From the NCBI GenBank assembly GCA_009937635.1, contig JAACFF010000009.1, positions 1 to 41,489 on the forward strand: DNA of 41,489 nucleotides, written 5' to 3'. Both the position numbers and the translations under genes were made by a program. This stretch comes from Chloroflexota bacterium. GTDB lineage: Bacteria > Chloroflexota > Anaerolineae > Promineifilales > Promineifilaceae. Below are positions 17,091 through 24,918 of this stretch, piece after piece (within the stretch, counting starts at the first letter, position 1; every line of letters begins with the position of its first letter). The notes under the pieces were generated by a model that searched no databases, was not told where the DNA came from, and saw only the letters and a list, made by a program, of their open reading frames with translations.

Positions 17091-17882
17091 ATGGCTGATG
17101 GAACAACGCCAGCAATACGACCGCTAGAACCACAAAAACGAGCCATTGTTGTCGGCGCTTCTTCGGGGGTGGGCGCGGCGCTGGTTCGCCGCTTGACCTG
17201 GCAGGGATATCGAGTCGCAGCGCTGGCTCGGCGGGAAGAGGAACTAAATGCTTTACGTACGGCCGTGGAGGCCAACTTGCCCGATCATGCCGATCCACGC
17301 GTGCTCGTTTACACTCATGACGTGACGGACTGCGCTGTGATTCCAGAGCTGTTCCAAGACATTGTGCGAGACCTGGGCGGTCTAGATCTTATCGTCTACG
17401 CAGCCGGGATCCAAAGGCGCGTGGATAGAAACGAATACAATTTTGAAAAAGATTCAGCGATGGTTGCGGTGAATACGTTAGGAGCCATAGCCTGGCTCAA
17501 CGAGGCAGCCATGCGCTTCGATCGCGCAGGTCGCGGCCAAATCGTCGGCATCAGTTCTATCGCCGGGGATCGTGGCCGTGTTGGCGCACCTGGCTACAAT
17601 ACAAGCAAAGCAGCATTAAACACCTACCTGGAAGCGTTACGTAACCGTCTGGCCCGGCGCGGCGTGACTGTCACTACGGTCAAACCAGGCTTTATGGATA
17701 CCAGGCTTCTGGCCAACGCGCCGAAGACTTTTTGGGTGATTTCCCCGGAGGATGCAGCTGCGCAGATCTATCTGGCTATCCGGCGTAAGAAGGGAACTGT
17801 CTATATTCCGCGTCGCTGGGGATTGGTAGGGTTGATAATACGGCATATTCCGTCAGCCATTTTCAAGTGGATGAATTTTTGA
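17091..17882 (+). CDS. Short-chain dehydrogenase resembling DprE2
   Basis: The 263-residue SDR has the cofactor motif VVGASSGVGAAL, the NAG-like YAAGIQ, catalytic Ser in GISSIAGDRG and the Tyr-Lys pair in YNTSKAAL. The C-terminus, LIIRHIPSAIFKWMNF, closely resembles the end of mycobacterial DprE2 (LRHIPRSIFRK), the ketoreductase that completes epimerisation of decaprenyl-phosphoryl ribose. The next gene encodes a DprE1-like FAD oxidase, which supports that pairing. GGGGAG lies about 15 bases before ATG 17091, rather far. A general 3-oxoacyl or sugar reductase is the alternative. Confidence 0.8.
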   Translation: MADGTTPAIRPLEPQKRAIVVGASSGVGAALVRRLTWQGYRVAALARREEELNALRTAVEANLPDHADPRVLVYTHDVTDCAVIPELFQDIVRDLGGLDLIVYAAGIQRRVDRNEYNFEKDSAMVAVNTLGAIAWLNEAAMRFDRAGRGQIVGISSIAGDRGRVGAPGYNTSKAALNTYLEALRNRLARRGVTVTTVKPGFMDTRLLANAPKTFWVISPEDAAAQIYLAIRRKKGTVYIPRRWGLVGLIIRHIPSAIFKWMNF

Positions 17883-17999
17883 GCTGGTGGCGGGCTTTAC
17901 AAGGTGAGCGGTCAAGGCTTCCCGATGGTAATCACGTTTTGTTTGCCGGGCTACTGCAAGATATCGTGCTCGATAAAACACGGTCACGTAGGTTGAACC

Positions 18000-19466
18000 A
18001 TGATTGAAGAAAACACAACAAGTGAAATCGTCAACAGCAAAGTGTCATCTCCTCTCCGCCCGCTTGCGGCGGAGCGCCTGGAGGCAGTATCCGCCTGGGG
18101 TGGAGCGAGCAGCAGCGTCAGCTACGTATACCGGCCCACGACGGTGGAGCAGTTGCAAGAGATGCTGTCTGTGGCGGCGAAGAGCGGCCGTTCCGTGGGT
18201 TTGCGTGGTGGCGGTAATAGCTATGGCGATGCAGCCACAAACAGCGAGAATGTTCTGCTGGATATGCGGCGCATGAACCGTATTTTGGCTTGGGACCCGC
18301 TAAGCGGTGTTGTTTGTGTCGAACCCGGGGTTACAATCTCCCAACTATGGCAATACGTTTTGGAAGATGGTTGGTGGCCTCCCGTCGTCACGGGAACGAG
18401 CATGACCACAATCGGCGGCTGCGCAGGCATGAATGTACATGGTAAGAACGCTTATCAGGTAGGGCCTATCGGCGACCATATCCAGGAATTTGAGATGATG
18501 CTCCCTTCAGGCGAGATCGTCATCTGCAACCGGGAAGAAAACAGCGATCTATTCTACGCGGCTATCGGCGGTTTCGGCGTATTGGGCGTGTTCACCAGCA
18601 TTATGATGCAGATGAAGAGAGTCTACTCAGGTCTCCTAGATGTGTATACGCAGGCGCAACCTAATTTGGCAGGCATGTTCGAATATTTCGAAACATTTAT
18701 GGACAGTTCAGATTACATCGTGGGCTGGATCGATTCCTTCAGCAAAGGGGCTGGTCTAGGCCAGGGTGATGTACATCGCGCCAATTATCTGCCCCCTGGC
18801 GCCGACCTGGCCCCCAGCCAGACGATGCGTCTGGATTACCAGCATCTGTCGCCCAATATGTTTGGTTTCATGCCGCGATCAGTCATCTGGATTTTTATGC
18901 GGCCGTTTATGAACAACCTGGGGACAGCACTGATCAATAAGGCCAAATACCTGTCAGGCCATTTGGCCGGCCCCAGGCAAGTTCGGCAATCCCATGCCGC
19001 CTTTCATTTCTTGCTCGATTATGTACCTGACTGGAAGAATTCCTACGGCCCAGGTGGATTGATCCAATACCAGCCCTTCATCCCCAAAGAAACAGCGCGA
19101 GATGCCTTCGTCGACATGTTGCGTTTATGCCAACGAAGAGGACTGCCCAATTATTTGACAGTATTCAAACGGCACCGTCCCGATGATTTCTTGATGACAC
19201 ATGGCCTGGACGGTTATTCACTGGCGATGGATTTCCGCATTACTGAGCGTAGGCGGCCACGAGTCGCAGCCTTAACGCGAGAATTGGATGAGATTGTGCT
19301 TGCGGCAGGGGGACGATTTTACTTTGCCAAGGACAGCACGCTTCGTCCTGAAGTCGCACAAGCATACCTGGGCAAGGGAACGATAGAGAAGCTTAAGAAG
19401 TTGAAGCGGCGGACCGATCCGCATAACCTGCTACAAACAGATCTTTGGCGCCGGGTGTTCGGCTAG
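18000..19466 (+). CDS. FAD-binding oxidase resembling DprE1 (decaprenylphosphoryl-ribose 2-oxidase family)
   Basis: The 488-residue protein has a PCMH-type FAD domain with GLRGGGNSYGDAA, EPGVTISQLW, PVVTGTSMTTIGGCAGMN and VHGKN (about 60-155). Its C-terminal substrate domain has NSYGPGGLIQYQPFIP, SLAMDF and RFYFAKDST. These match mycobacterial DprE1 in order and spacing, including the Lys of the AKD motif (residue 444 here). DprE1 oxidises the 2-OH of polyprenyl-phosphoryl ribose. Where DprE1 has the benzothiazinone-reactive Cys (motif ICVDF), this protein has Ala (LAMDF, residue 409). The SDR partner lies 117 bases upstream. Other aldonolactone oxidases are the fallback assignment. The ribosome site is weak (AGGTTG). 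Confidence 0.8.
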   Translation: MIEENTTSEIVNSKVSSPLRPLAAERLEAVSAWGGASSSVSYVYRPTTVEQLQEMLSVAAKSGRSVGLRGGGNSYGDAATNSENVLLDMRRMNRILAWDPLSGVVCVEPGVTISQLWQYVLEDGWWPPVVTGTSMTTIGGCAGMNVHGKNAYQVGPIGDHIQEFEMMLPSGEIVICNREENSDLFYAAIGGFGVLGVFTSIMMQMKRVYSGLLDVYTQAQPNLAGMFEYFETFMDSSDYIVGWIDSFSKGAGLGQGDVHRANYLPPGADLAPSQTMRLDYQHLSPNMFGFMPRSVIWIFMRPFMNNLGTALINKAKYLSGHLAGPRQVRQSHAAFHFLLDYVPDWKNSYGPGGLIQYQPFIPKETARDAFVDMLRLCQRRGLPNYLTVFKRHRPDDFLMTHGLDGYSLAMDFRITERRRPRVAALTRELDEIVLAAGGRFYFAKDSTLRPEVAQAYLGKGTIEKLKKLKRRTDPHNLLQTDLWRRVFG

Positions 19467-19473
19467 AAGACGG

Positions 19474-19884
19474 CTACTCTTCTTCTTCTTCCGCTCTGTG
19501 CTGGGCGGCCAGGAGACCCTGAGCGATCACTTCAGCATCATCGTAACGGGTGAAGAAATTATGCTCCCCAGTCAACGTGGCAAGGCGTAAGTGTATAGTT
19601 CGGCCATCGTCCGCCTCATAAGCAATAGTAATCTTACACCCCACCAGATCACCTACCATGCGCCAATATACTGGCGCAAAGCTTTCCTGCGGCAACAGTT
19701 GCCCATCTTCATTTTCCTGCCGCCCCGCCAGCAGTTCAACTAAACGAACAAGATATTTGTCGGCTTCCGGAACAAGATCCAAAACTTTAGCCTGGAACAC
19801 GGCACGAACATAGTCACCGTGGGGAAGCTGCCAAGCAAACTGTAGGGGAAAAGTATCTCCCACGCCGAAATGCGCAGTTGGCAT
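19474..19884 (-). CDS. Conserved-looking hypothetical protein, 136 residues
   Basis: The protein is soluble, with no signal or membrane segment, and ends in an acidic tail (AEEEEE). The N-terminal half (FGVGDTFPLQFAWQLPHGDYVRAVF) and the central SFAPVYWRMVGDLVGCKITIAYEADDGRTI look like a small beta-rich domain. I do not recognise the family. ATG 19884 was chosen over an upstream TTG at 19896. The gene lies 20 bases past the terminator of the ATPase gene on the same strand and meets the DprE1-like gene tail to tail with a 7-base gap. The promoter was not found. Confidence 0.6.
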   Translation of the reverse strand: MPTAHFGVGDTFPLQFAWQLPHGDYVRAVFQAKVLDLVPEADKYLVRLVELLAGRQENEDGQLLPQESFAPVYWRMVGDLVGCKITIAYEADDGRTIHLRLATLTGEHNFFTRYDDAEVIAQGLLAAQHRAEEEEE

Positions 19885-19898
19885 ATTGTCTCTCAAAG

Positions 19899-19929
19899 AA
19901 AAAGGCCGCTACTCAAACAAGCAGCGGCC
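19899..19929 (-). terminator. Intrinsic terminator of the UgpC/MalK-type ATPase gene
   Basis: On the minus strand ggccgct (19929-19923), a 12-base loop and agcggcc (19910-19904) are followed by TTTTT (19903-19899). It lies just after the ATPase stop codon at 19950. Confidence 0.75.
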
Positions 19930-19949
19930 CGTATCTCACTTGCAAAAAA

Positions 19950-21050
19950 TTAGCGTATGGAGCGCTCGGTTTCTTTATCAAAGAGGTGCGCGGCACTCAT
20001 ATCCAAAACCAGATCGATCTTATTGCCAGGATTTACATCCATTCGGGGGTCTACCGTGGCTACGAATGTATTCTTACCCGTGGTCACGTACAGGTGCAAT
20101 TCCGCGCCAAGCAATTCCATCACGTCAACCTCACCTACGATCTCTGATGGATCGATGTTTGGTGGAGCATACTTCGGCGCGTGAATGTGTTCGGGGCGCA
20201 CACCAAGGACTACTTCCTTGCCCTCGTAGTCTGCGCAGCAGTTCTTGCGGTCCTCTGGCAACTTGGCCCGGAAGTCGCCTGTATCCACAAAAAGATCCCC
20301 TTCTTCAGTAATGAGCGTGCCATTGAAGAAGTTCATACTGGGGCTGCCAATGAAACCAGCTACAAATATATTGTCAGGAGAGTTATAGAGGTTGCGTGGT
20401 GAATCGACTTGCTGCAGGATACCATCAGCCAGCACAGCGATACGATCGCCCATGGTCATAGCTTCTACCTGATCGTGAGTCACATAGATGAATGTGGTTT
20501 CCAAACGCTGGTGCAGCTTGCTGATCTCGGCGCGCGCTGTAACGCGCAGCTTGGCATCTAGATTGGATAGAGGCTCATCCATCAGGAAGACTTCCGGTTC
20601 GCGGACGATGGCGCGACCAACTGCTACGCGCTGGCGCTGGCCACCAGAAAGCGCCTTGGGTTTACGGTCGAGCAAACTGGCCAAACCTAAAATATCGGCG
20701 GCTTCCTTCACACGCCGGTCAATCTCATCTTTGGGAGTCTTGCGCAACTTGAGACCAAAGGCCATGTTGTCATAAACCGTCATATGCGGATAGAGAGCAT
20801 AAGATTGGAAGACCATGGCTATGTCACGATCTTTGGGCGGCACATCGTTAACCACACGGTCGCCGATCAGGATATCTCCTTCGCTGATCTCTTCCAGGCC
20901 GGCCAACATACGTAAGTTTGTTGACTTACCACAGCCAGAAGGTCCTACGAAGACGACAAACTCCTTGTCCGCAACTTCCAGAGTAAAATCCTTGATCACC
21001 TCGACATCGCCAAATCGTTTGAACACGTTCTGATAGGTTACACTTGCCAT
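19950..21050 (-). CDS. ugpC: Sugar ABC importer ATPase, UgpC/MalK/MsmK type
   Basis: The 366-residue protein has an ATPase domain (about 1-235) with Walker A GPSGCGKST, Q-loop VFQSYALYPH, signature LSGGQRQRVAVGRAI, Walker B EVFLMDEPLSNLD and switch His YVTHDQVEAM. It ends in a C-terminal TOBE/regulatory domain (GVRPEHIH, ELLGAELHLYV). These ATPases power uptake of sugars, oligosaccharides or glycerol-3-phosphate. No permease or binding-protein genes are adjacent, so it probably serves several importers encoded elsewhere, as MsmK does. AGGAGA precedes ATG 21050, and a promoter and terminator bracket the gene as a single unit. The symbol marks the family; the substrate is unknown. Confidence 0.88.
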   Translation of the reverse strand: MASVTYQNVFKRFGDVEVIKDFTLEVADKEFVVFVGPSGCGKSTNLRMLAGLEEISEGDILIGDRVVNDVPPKDRDIAMVFQSYALYPHMTVYDNMAFGLKLRKTPKDEIDRRVKEAADILGLASLLDRKPKALSGGQRQRVAVGRAIVREPEVFLMDEPLSNLDAKLRVTARAEISKLHQRLETTFIYVTHDQVEAMTMGDRIAVLADGILQQVDSPRNLYNSPDNIFVAGFIGSPSMNFFNGTLITEEGDLFVDTGDFRAKLPEDRKNCCADYEGKEVVLGVRPEHIHAPKYAPPNIDPSEIVGEVDVMELLGAELHLYVTTGKNTFVATVDPRMDVNPGNKIDLVLDMSAAHLFDKETERSIR

Positions 21051-21156
21051 CTAAAATCTCCTTCGCAATCTTGCCTGTAAATTAACAATTCAATGGGACT
21101 GATAATTGAGCGCACATGAGCCCGCACTTGATTAAATTCTTTTGCACTACGAGGAA

Positions 21157-21185
21157 ACTATAACCAGACGGAACGTATTAGTCAA
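21157..21185 (-). promoter_or_regulatory. Promoter of the UgpC/MalK-type gene
   Basis: On the minus strand TTGACT (21185-21180) and TATAGT (21162-21157) are 17 bases apart. Transcription would begin near 21150, leaving a leader of about 100 bases before ATG 21050. Confidence 0.65.
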
Positions 21186-21228
21186 CGGAAAATCATTTTC
21201 TGTCTAAATGCGTGGTGTTAGATTACTG

Positions 21229-21579
21229 CTACTTACGGCCAGAGACAGTGCGTTTTTGAGGTGGCACGTAAAATCCATCTAGCTCGGCAATTTCCAAGAT
21301 ACTGGGGGGCAAGTCCTGAGGGAGGTAATTTGCATAGCCGTTGATCCAATTGGCGACGCTTTGATGATTAACATCCAGCAAACGGCCGATCTCGCGTAGG
21401 CTGATGCCTTCCAGGTGAAGCGTCAAAGCTTGAAGCCGCACTTCTGCATCGTAACCATGTTCCTTTGGATCCGGCGTATAACGACAACCGCATCGTTTGC
21501 AGCGGTATCGCTGGCTACCGGCGGGAGTAAAACCATCTTTGATTTGTTTATCCCGAGAACGACATTTCTGACAAGCCAT
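21229..21579 (-). CDS. Stand-alone IS1 InsA-like zinc-ribbon/HTH protein
   Basis: The 116-residue protein begins MACQKCRSRD and has a second Cys pair in YRCKRCGCRY (a four-Cys zinc ribbon, about 3-33). A helix-turn-helix follows (LEGISLREIGRLL, NHQSVANWINGY, about 55-82). This is the InsA half of an IS1-type transposase. The usual InsB catalytic half is absent: after ELDGFYVPPQKRTVSGRK comes a stop, and the next 170 bases do not encode it. It starts 18 bases after the Ser/Thr kinase stop, so it is probably co-transcribed. InsA alone binds DNA and represses. It may be a truncated IS or a domesticated regulator. No terminal repeats were spotted. Confidence 0.7.
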   Translation of the reverse strand: MACQKCRSRDKQIKDGFTPAGSQRYRCKRCGCRYTPDPKEHGYDAEVRLQALTLHLEGISLREIGRLLDVNHQSVANWINGYANYLPQDLPPSILEIAELDGFYVPPQKRTVSGRK

Positions 21580-21597
21580 GAGTTAGCCAACTGTGTA

Positions 21598-22584
21598 TCA
21601 GAGTATGGTAAAAATCACGGCAGCGATAAAGAGGAGCACGGCGATAATTGCTGCTATCCAATTGGCACGGACGATAGAGAGTGCTCCTTGAACGGCCGTT
21701 TCTCCATTCGACGCCGATGGGTGCAAAATCTTACCTTGCAGCGCATCTTGAAACTCACGAACTGAGCTTGGGCGGTCGTCAGGATGCATTTCTATAGCCC
21801 ACATAACCGCATTTGAAACATGGCGTGATAACTTCGAGTTCACTGTGCGGGGCGATTGCAGCACATTGGGGTTCAAGAATCGGGCCTTGGCATGGGGCGG
21901 CGGGAAATCGGTCAGCAATGTGTACAACGTTGCCCCCAAAGCATATATGTCCGTCCGCGCATCGGTGTGCCCACCTTCCCCACCATACTGCTCCAAAGGT
22001 GTGTACATGATGGTGCCCTTTCCTTGTACGACGGTTATCGTACGGGCGTCTTCAGGAGCCTGTACCTTTACCAGGCCAAAATCGACAAGCTTTATCCGAT
22101 GCTCCGGCGTCAATTTGATATTAGATGGCTTAATGTCCCGGTGCAGCACAGGCGGGTTGCGACGGTGCAGATAGTCAAGAGCATCAATGATCTGTTCCGT
22201 CCAAGCCAAAACTGTCTCTTCGTCGAGCAGTCGTCCTGAAGCTCTACTTTCCTCCAGCACTTGCTGTAAATCACGGCCAGGTACATAATCCATGACCAAG
22301 TAGTCACTATCTTCTTCAGAGAAGAAGTCGGAAACCTTAGGCAGATTCGGGTGGTCAAGCTGCGCGAGGATACTGGCTTCTTTTAAAAATTGGCGATGAG
22401 CCTGTTCAGCCAGTTCAGGGGATGCTAATGGATCGGGCGGCAAGACTTTTATGGCGCAAACCCGCCCAGGTAAACGCAGGTCCTCCGCACGGTATACGCT
22501 GCCCATACCTCCCTGGCCAACAATGTTGGTCAGTCTGTAACGTTGGCGTAAAATAGGTTCACTTTTATGAGTTGCTAACATCAT
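21598..22584 (-). CDS. Eukaryotic-like serine/threonine protein kinase, membrane-anchored
   Basis: The 328-residue kinase has a Gly loop GQGGMGSVY (23-31), Lys46 (CAIKVL), Glu69, HRDIKPSNIKL (148-158) and DFG (168-170); the usual APE is replaced by PLEQY (196-200). The kinase domain (about 15-285) is followed by a short linker and one transmembrane helix (307-328) at the very C-terminus. There is no PASTA or other outer domain, so it is anchored but has no external sensor of its own. The FHA-winged-helix gene is divergent 192 bases away and is the obvious candidate substrate. The extended -10 at 22590-22598 puts the mRNA start on the ATG. Confidence 0.92.
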   Translation of the reverse strand: MMLATHKSEPILRQRYRLTNIVGQGGMGSVYRAEDLRLPGRVCAIKVLPPDPLASPELAEQAHRQFLKEASILAQLDHPNLPKVSDFFSEEDSDYLVMDYVPGRDLQQVLEESRASGRLLDEETVLAWTEQIIDALDYLHRRNPPVLHRDIKPSNIKLTPEHRIKLVDFGLVKVQAPEDARTITVVQGKGTIMYTPLEQYGGEGGHTDARTDIYALGATLYTLLTDFPPPHAKARFLNPNVLQSPRTVNSKLSRHVSNAVMWAIEMHPDDRPSSVREFQDALQGKILHPSASNGETAVQGALSIVRANWIAAIIAVLLFIAAVIFTIL

Positions 22585-22589
22585 CAGAG

Positions 22590-22598
22590 ATTATAGCA
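22590..22598 (-). promoter_or_regulatory. Extended -10 promoter abutting the kinase start (leaderless mRNA likely)
   Basis: Minus-strand bases read TGC-TATAAT; the T of TATAAT at 22590 lies five bases before the A of ATG 22584. The expected transcript start therefore falls on or next to the start codon, and no Shine-Dalgarno sequence could be transcribed. No convincing -35 hexamer is present, in keeping with the extended -10. Confidence 0.65.
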
Positions 22599-22733
22599 GA
22601 ATGGTTAGGAACTGTGTTCTTTGTACATATGAAACACCTATTTACGTCCGTCGAAGTGTTTGTGCGGTTCGGATGCAGAAGGTGAGGCCACGAGCATTTT
22701 GCACGTCGCAAGGAATATGACTGTGAGTGCAGA

Positions 22734-22755
22734 TGAACGATAATAAAATCGTTCA
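22734..22755. promoter_or_regulatory. Inverted repeat between the kinase and FHA regulator genes
   Basis: Arms TGAACGAT and ATCGTTCA (8 bases each) flank the spacer AATAAA, 21 bases before the FHA gene start at 22777. The spacing suits a dimeric winged-helix or other repressor, and the site overlaps the likely promoter of the regulator. Autoregulation is an inference. Confidence 0.5.
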
Positions 22756-22776
22756 CCATTTCAGGAGAGAGAAATC

Positions 22777-23424
22777 ATGAGCGACCAACCAGTTTTGATC
22801 ATGCGTGAAGGGGAATTGGCCGGTCAACAATGGACAATAAGCACAGATGAATTTCTGATTGGTCGCGGCGGTGAATGCGACCTAACACTCCCCGAGCGGC
22901 AAGTCTCACGCCAGCATGTCAAGATACTACGAGAAGATGGGCGATTTATTCTGCAAGATCTGGGCAGCAAAAATGGCACGCATTTGAATGGTACACAAGT
23001 TCAGGGACGCGTTCCTATTCAAGATGGGGACGAGATCCAGGTGGCTTTATGCGTCAGGCTCGTATTTATTGGAACCGGGGCAACTTTGCCATTGAGTTTT
23101 GACCCACCAAAGCCGGAAAAAGCCTTAACTATCAATGAAGCAGAGCGTTCGATCTCAGTGCGAGGCCGGCGGCTTGACCCGCCCCTTTCTCTGGCGCAGT
23201 TCCGGCTGCTACAATTGCTCTTTGATGCGGATGGCGCCGTGCGCAGCCGCGACGAAATCGTAGAAGTAGTGTGGCCCGGTACAGAAGGTATTGGCGTTTC
23301 GGAGCAAGCTATTGATGCCCTGGTGCGCCGCTTACGAGATCGTCTTGCTGAGCTAGACAAGCACAACTACGTAGTTACTGTACGCGGCCATGGTTTCAAA
23401 CTTGATAACCCGATGGCTGTATAG
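22777..23424 (+). CDS. FHA domain fused to an OmpR/PhoB-type winged helix
   Basis: The 215-residue protein starts with an FHA phosphothreonine-binding domain (about 5-98): the key residues Gly29-Arg30, Ser44, His47 and the SKNGT loop (64-68) are all present. A winged-helix DNA-binding domain (about 115-212) follows, with the recognition region AIDALVRRLRDRL and the wing VVTVRGHGFKLD. There is no receiver domain. The layout suggests a transcription factor controlled by Ser/Thr phosphorylation instead of by a two-component relay. In mycobacterial EmbR the order is reversed (winged helix first). AGGAGAGAG precedes the ATG. The divergent kinase gene is the likely partner. Confidence 0.9.
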   Translation: MSDQPVLIMREGELAGQQWTISTDEFLIGRGGECDLTLPERQVSRQHVKILREDGRFILQDLGSKNGTHLNGTQVQGRVPIQDGDEIQVALCVRLVFIGTGATLPLSFDPPKPEKALTINEAERSISVRGRRLDPPLSLAQFRLLQLLFDADGAVRSRDEIVEVVWPGTEGIGVSEQAIDALVRRLRDRLAELDKHNYVVTVRGHGFKLDNPMAV

Positions 23425-23509
23425 GCGAATTCGTAAGGGCACGGCAATCGGGGGCAAAAACGGTGGTTAACACGCAGCTTTTACGCGGCTATCTTACCCC
23501 AATATATTT

Positions 23510-24850
23510 CTAGTTCAGCCGTGCGGCTATCAAACCCTTAACCCGCCCCAAGCGATCGACTAACTGCTCTTGACCTGATTCTTTCACTTGATCCTGCAGC
23601 AGATCCACAACCTTCAGCAAATCATCGGAGAGCAGATCCTGATTTTGGTCAAGAAGTTGCTCCATTTCCTCGTCTGTTTCGGCGTATGTCAGCTTGGTCA
23701 GAAGTTGAATTTCAGGTGGGGTTTGTCCTTCAACCTGGTTAATGATTAGTTCGCGAACTTGATTGAGCCGTTCCAACCGCTCTGGTTCGTTGTTCTGCTC
23801 GGCACGACTGATCTCAGCTGTAAGCACATACATGAATGCATCATCAAACTTATTCATGTTGGCCTGCACTGTCTGCTGCAAATCAGCGGAAGCCAGGATC
23901 ATTTCCAAATCTTGTTGTGCCTGCTGCATGACTTGTTGTGATGCTTTCTGCATTTCCTCTTGCATCTTGAGCAGGTCGTCACGCAACAGAGTCAGGCGCG
24001 CCACCGCCGCCGCTTGCCCGGCCATCTCTTGTTTTTCAATTTCGGCCGTTAGCCCGGTAAAGAACTCATAGGTCATAGCGGATGCGCCAGCCTGGGCAAT
24101 GGCCAAGACAGTTTCCCTATCTTCCTGATTCTTCAAGACATGCTTGAGCAGTATGAGGGTCGTCAATCCGTCCGCTGCTTTGGCATCCTGGTTCAAGGCA
24201 TGTAGGGCAATTTGTCGCTTTTCAATGCGTTGGCCAACGACCGTGGCCGTCATCAATTTTGCCTGCAAATTGACCAGCGGAAGCACCTGCTCATTATCAT
24301 CCATCTGAACAGCTCTTTCTATAAAGGACTTCAACATCAGGAAAAACGTCTCGTCAATCTCGTTGATTCTTTCCTTGATCAAGTAATCGGCAACATCGGA
24401 ATCCGCTTTGGCCAGGGTTTCAAGTAGTTCAGCTTGCTTGCGCTGCCTTTCGATCATCTCTTTAGTGATCCCTTCCGTTTCTAGCACATTTTCAATGAAG
24501 CCTTGCATAGTAAGGACCATGGTTGGCTGCAGCATGTAGGCACGACGCTGCTCCATGGGGGTATTGTCCAGCACCTCACGCGTCAAACGGCCAATGTATT
24601 GCTCTTGTTGCATCTGGTCTAGCTGCATCTCCTGCGGCACATAGACCATAAATAGCTCATGGTCGGGATCGTGGTAGAGAACCACGCTGCTAAGCTGTCC
24701 GCCTGCCCCACAATTAGGGCAAACGGCAACGTTCAACTGTCCCGACAAGAGCATTTGCTTAAGTTCGGGCTGGCGTCCGACATCAACAATCTGGTGGACT
24801 TCGGCCGTATAGGGAGTGCTACAGTTCGGGCAGGTTATTTGTGAGTACAT
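23510..24850 (-). CDS. CpXC-domain zinc-binding protein with helical C-terminus
   Basis: The 446-residue protein begins MYSQITCPNCSTPY and has a second CPNC (VAVCPNCGAGGQ), giving the four-Cys CpXC domain (about 1-110). The rest is almost entirely helical and rich in Gln, Glu and Leu, with likely coiled coils around 270-330 (LRDDLLKMQEEMQKASQQVMQ is the clearest). No membrane segment is seen. CpXC domains are of unknown function, though probably zinc-binding. AGGAGA precedes ATG 24850; the frame opens earlier at 24874. It lies just downstream of the histidine kinase on the same strand, with a weak hairpin between them, and converges with the FHA gene. Confidence 0.78.
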   Translation of the reverse strand: MYSQITCPNCSTPYTAEVHQIVDVGRQPELKQMLLSGQLNVAVCPNCGAGGQLSSVVLYHDPDHELFMVYVPQEMQLDQMQQEQYIGRLTREVLDNTPMEQRRAYMLQPTMVLTMQGFIENVLETEGITKEMIERQRKQAELLETLAKADSDVADYLIKERINEIDETFFLMLKSFIERAVQMDDNEQVLPLVNLQAKLMTATVVGQRIEKRQIALHALNQDAKAADGLTTLILLKHVLKNQEDRETVLAIAQAGASAMTYEFFTGLTAEIEKQEMAGQAAAVARLTLLRDDLLKMQEEMQKASQQVMQQAQQDLEMILASADLQQTVQANMNKFDDAFMYVLTAEISRAEQNNEPERLERLNQVRELIINQVEGQTPPEIQLLTKLTYAETDEEMEQLLDQNQDLLSDDLLKVVDLLQDQVKESGQEQLVDRLGRVKGLIAARLN

Positions 24851-24879
24851 GGTTGGTCTCCTGAAATTGAGCACGAGGA

Positions 24880-24905
24880 AAAGGCCACAATCGTCGTCGG
24901 CCTTT
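24880..24905 (-). terminator. Weak intrinsic terminator after the histidine kinase gene
   Basis: Minus-strand arms aaaggcc (24905-24899... read 5' first) and ggccttt (24886-24880) with a 12-base loop are followed by TTCC, a poor T tract. Some readthrough into the CpXC gene is likely. Confidence 0.4.
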
Positions 24906-24918
24906 GCTCATCTTCGTG

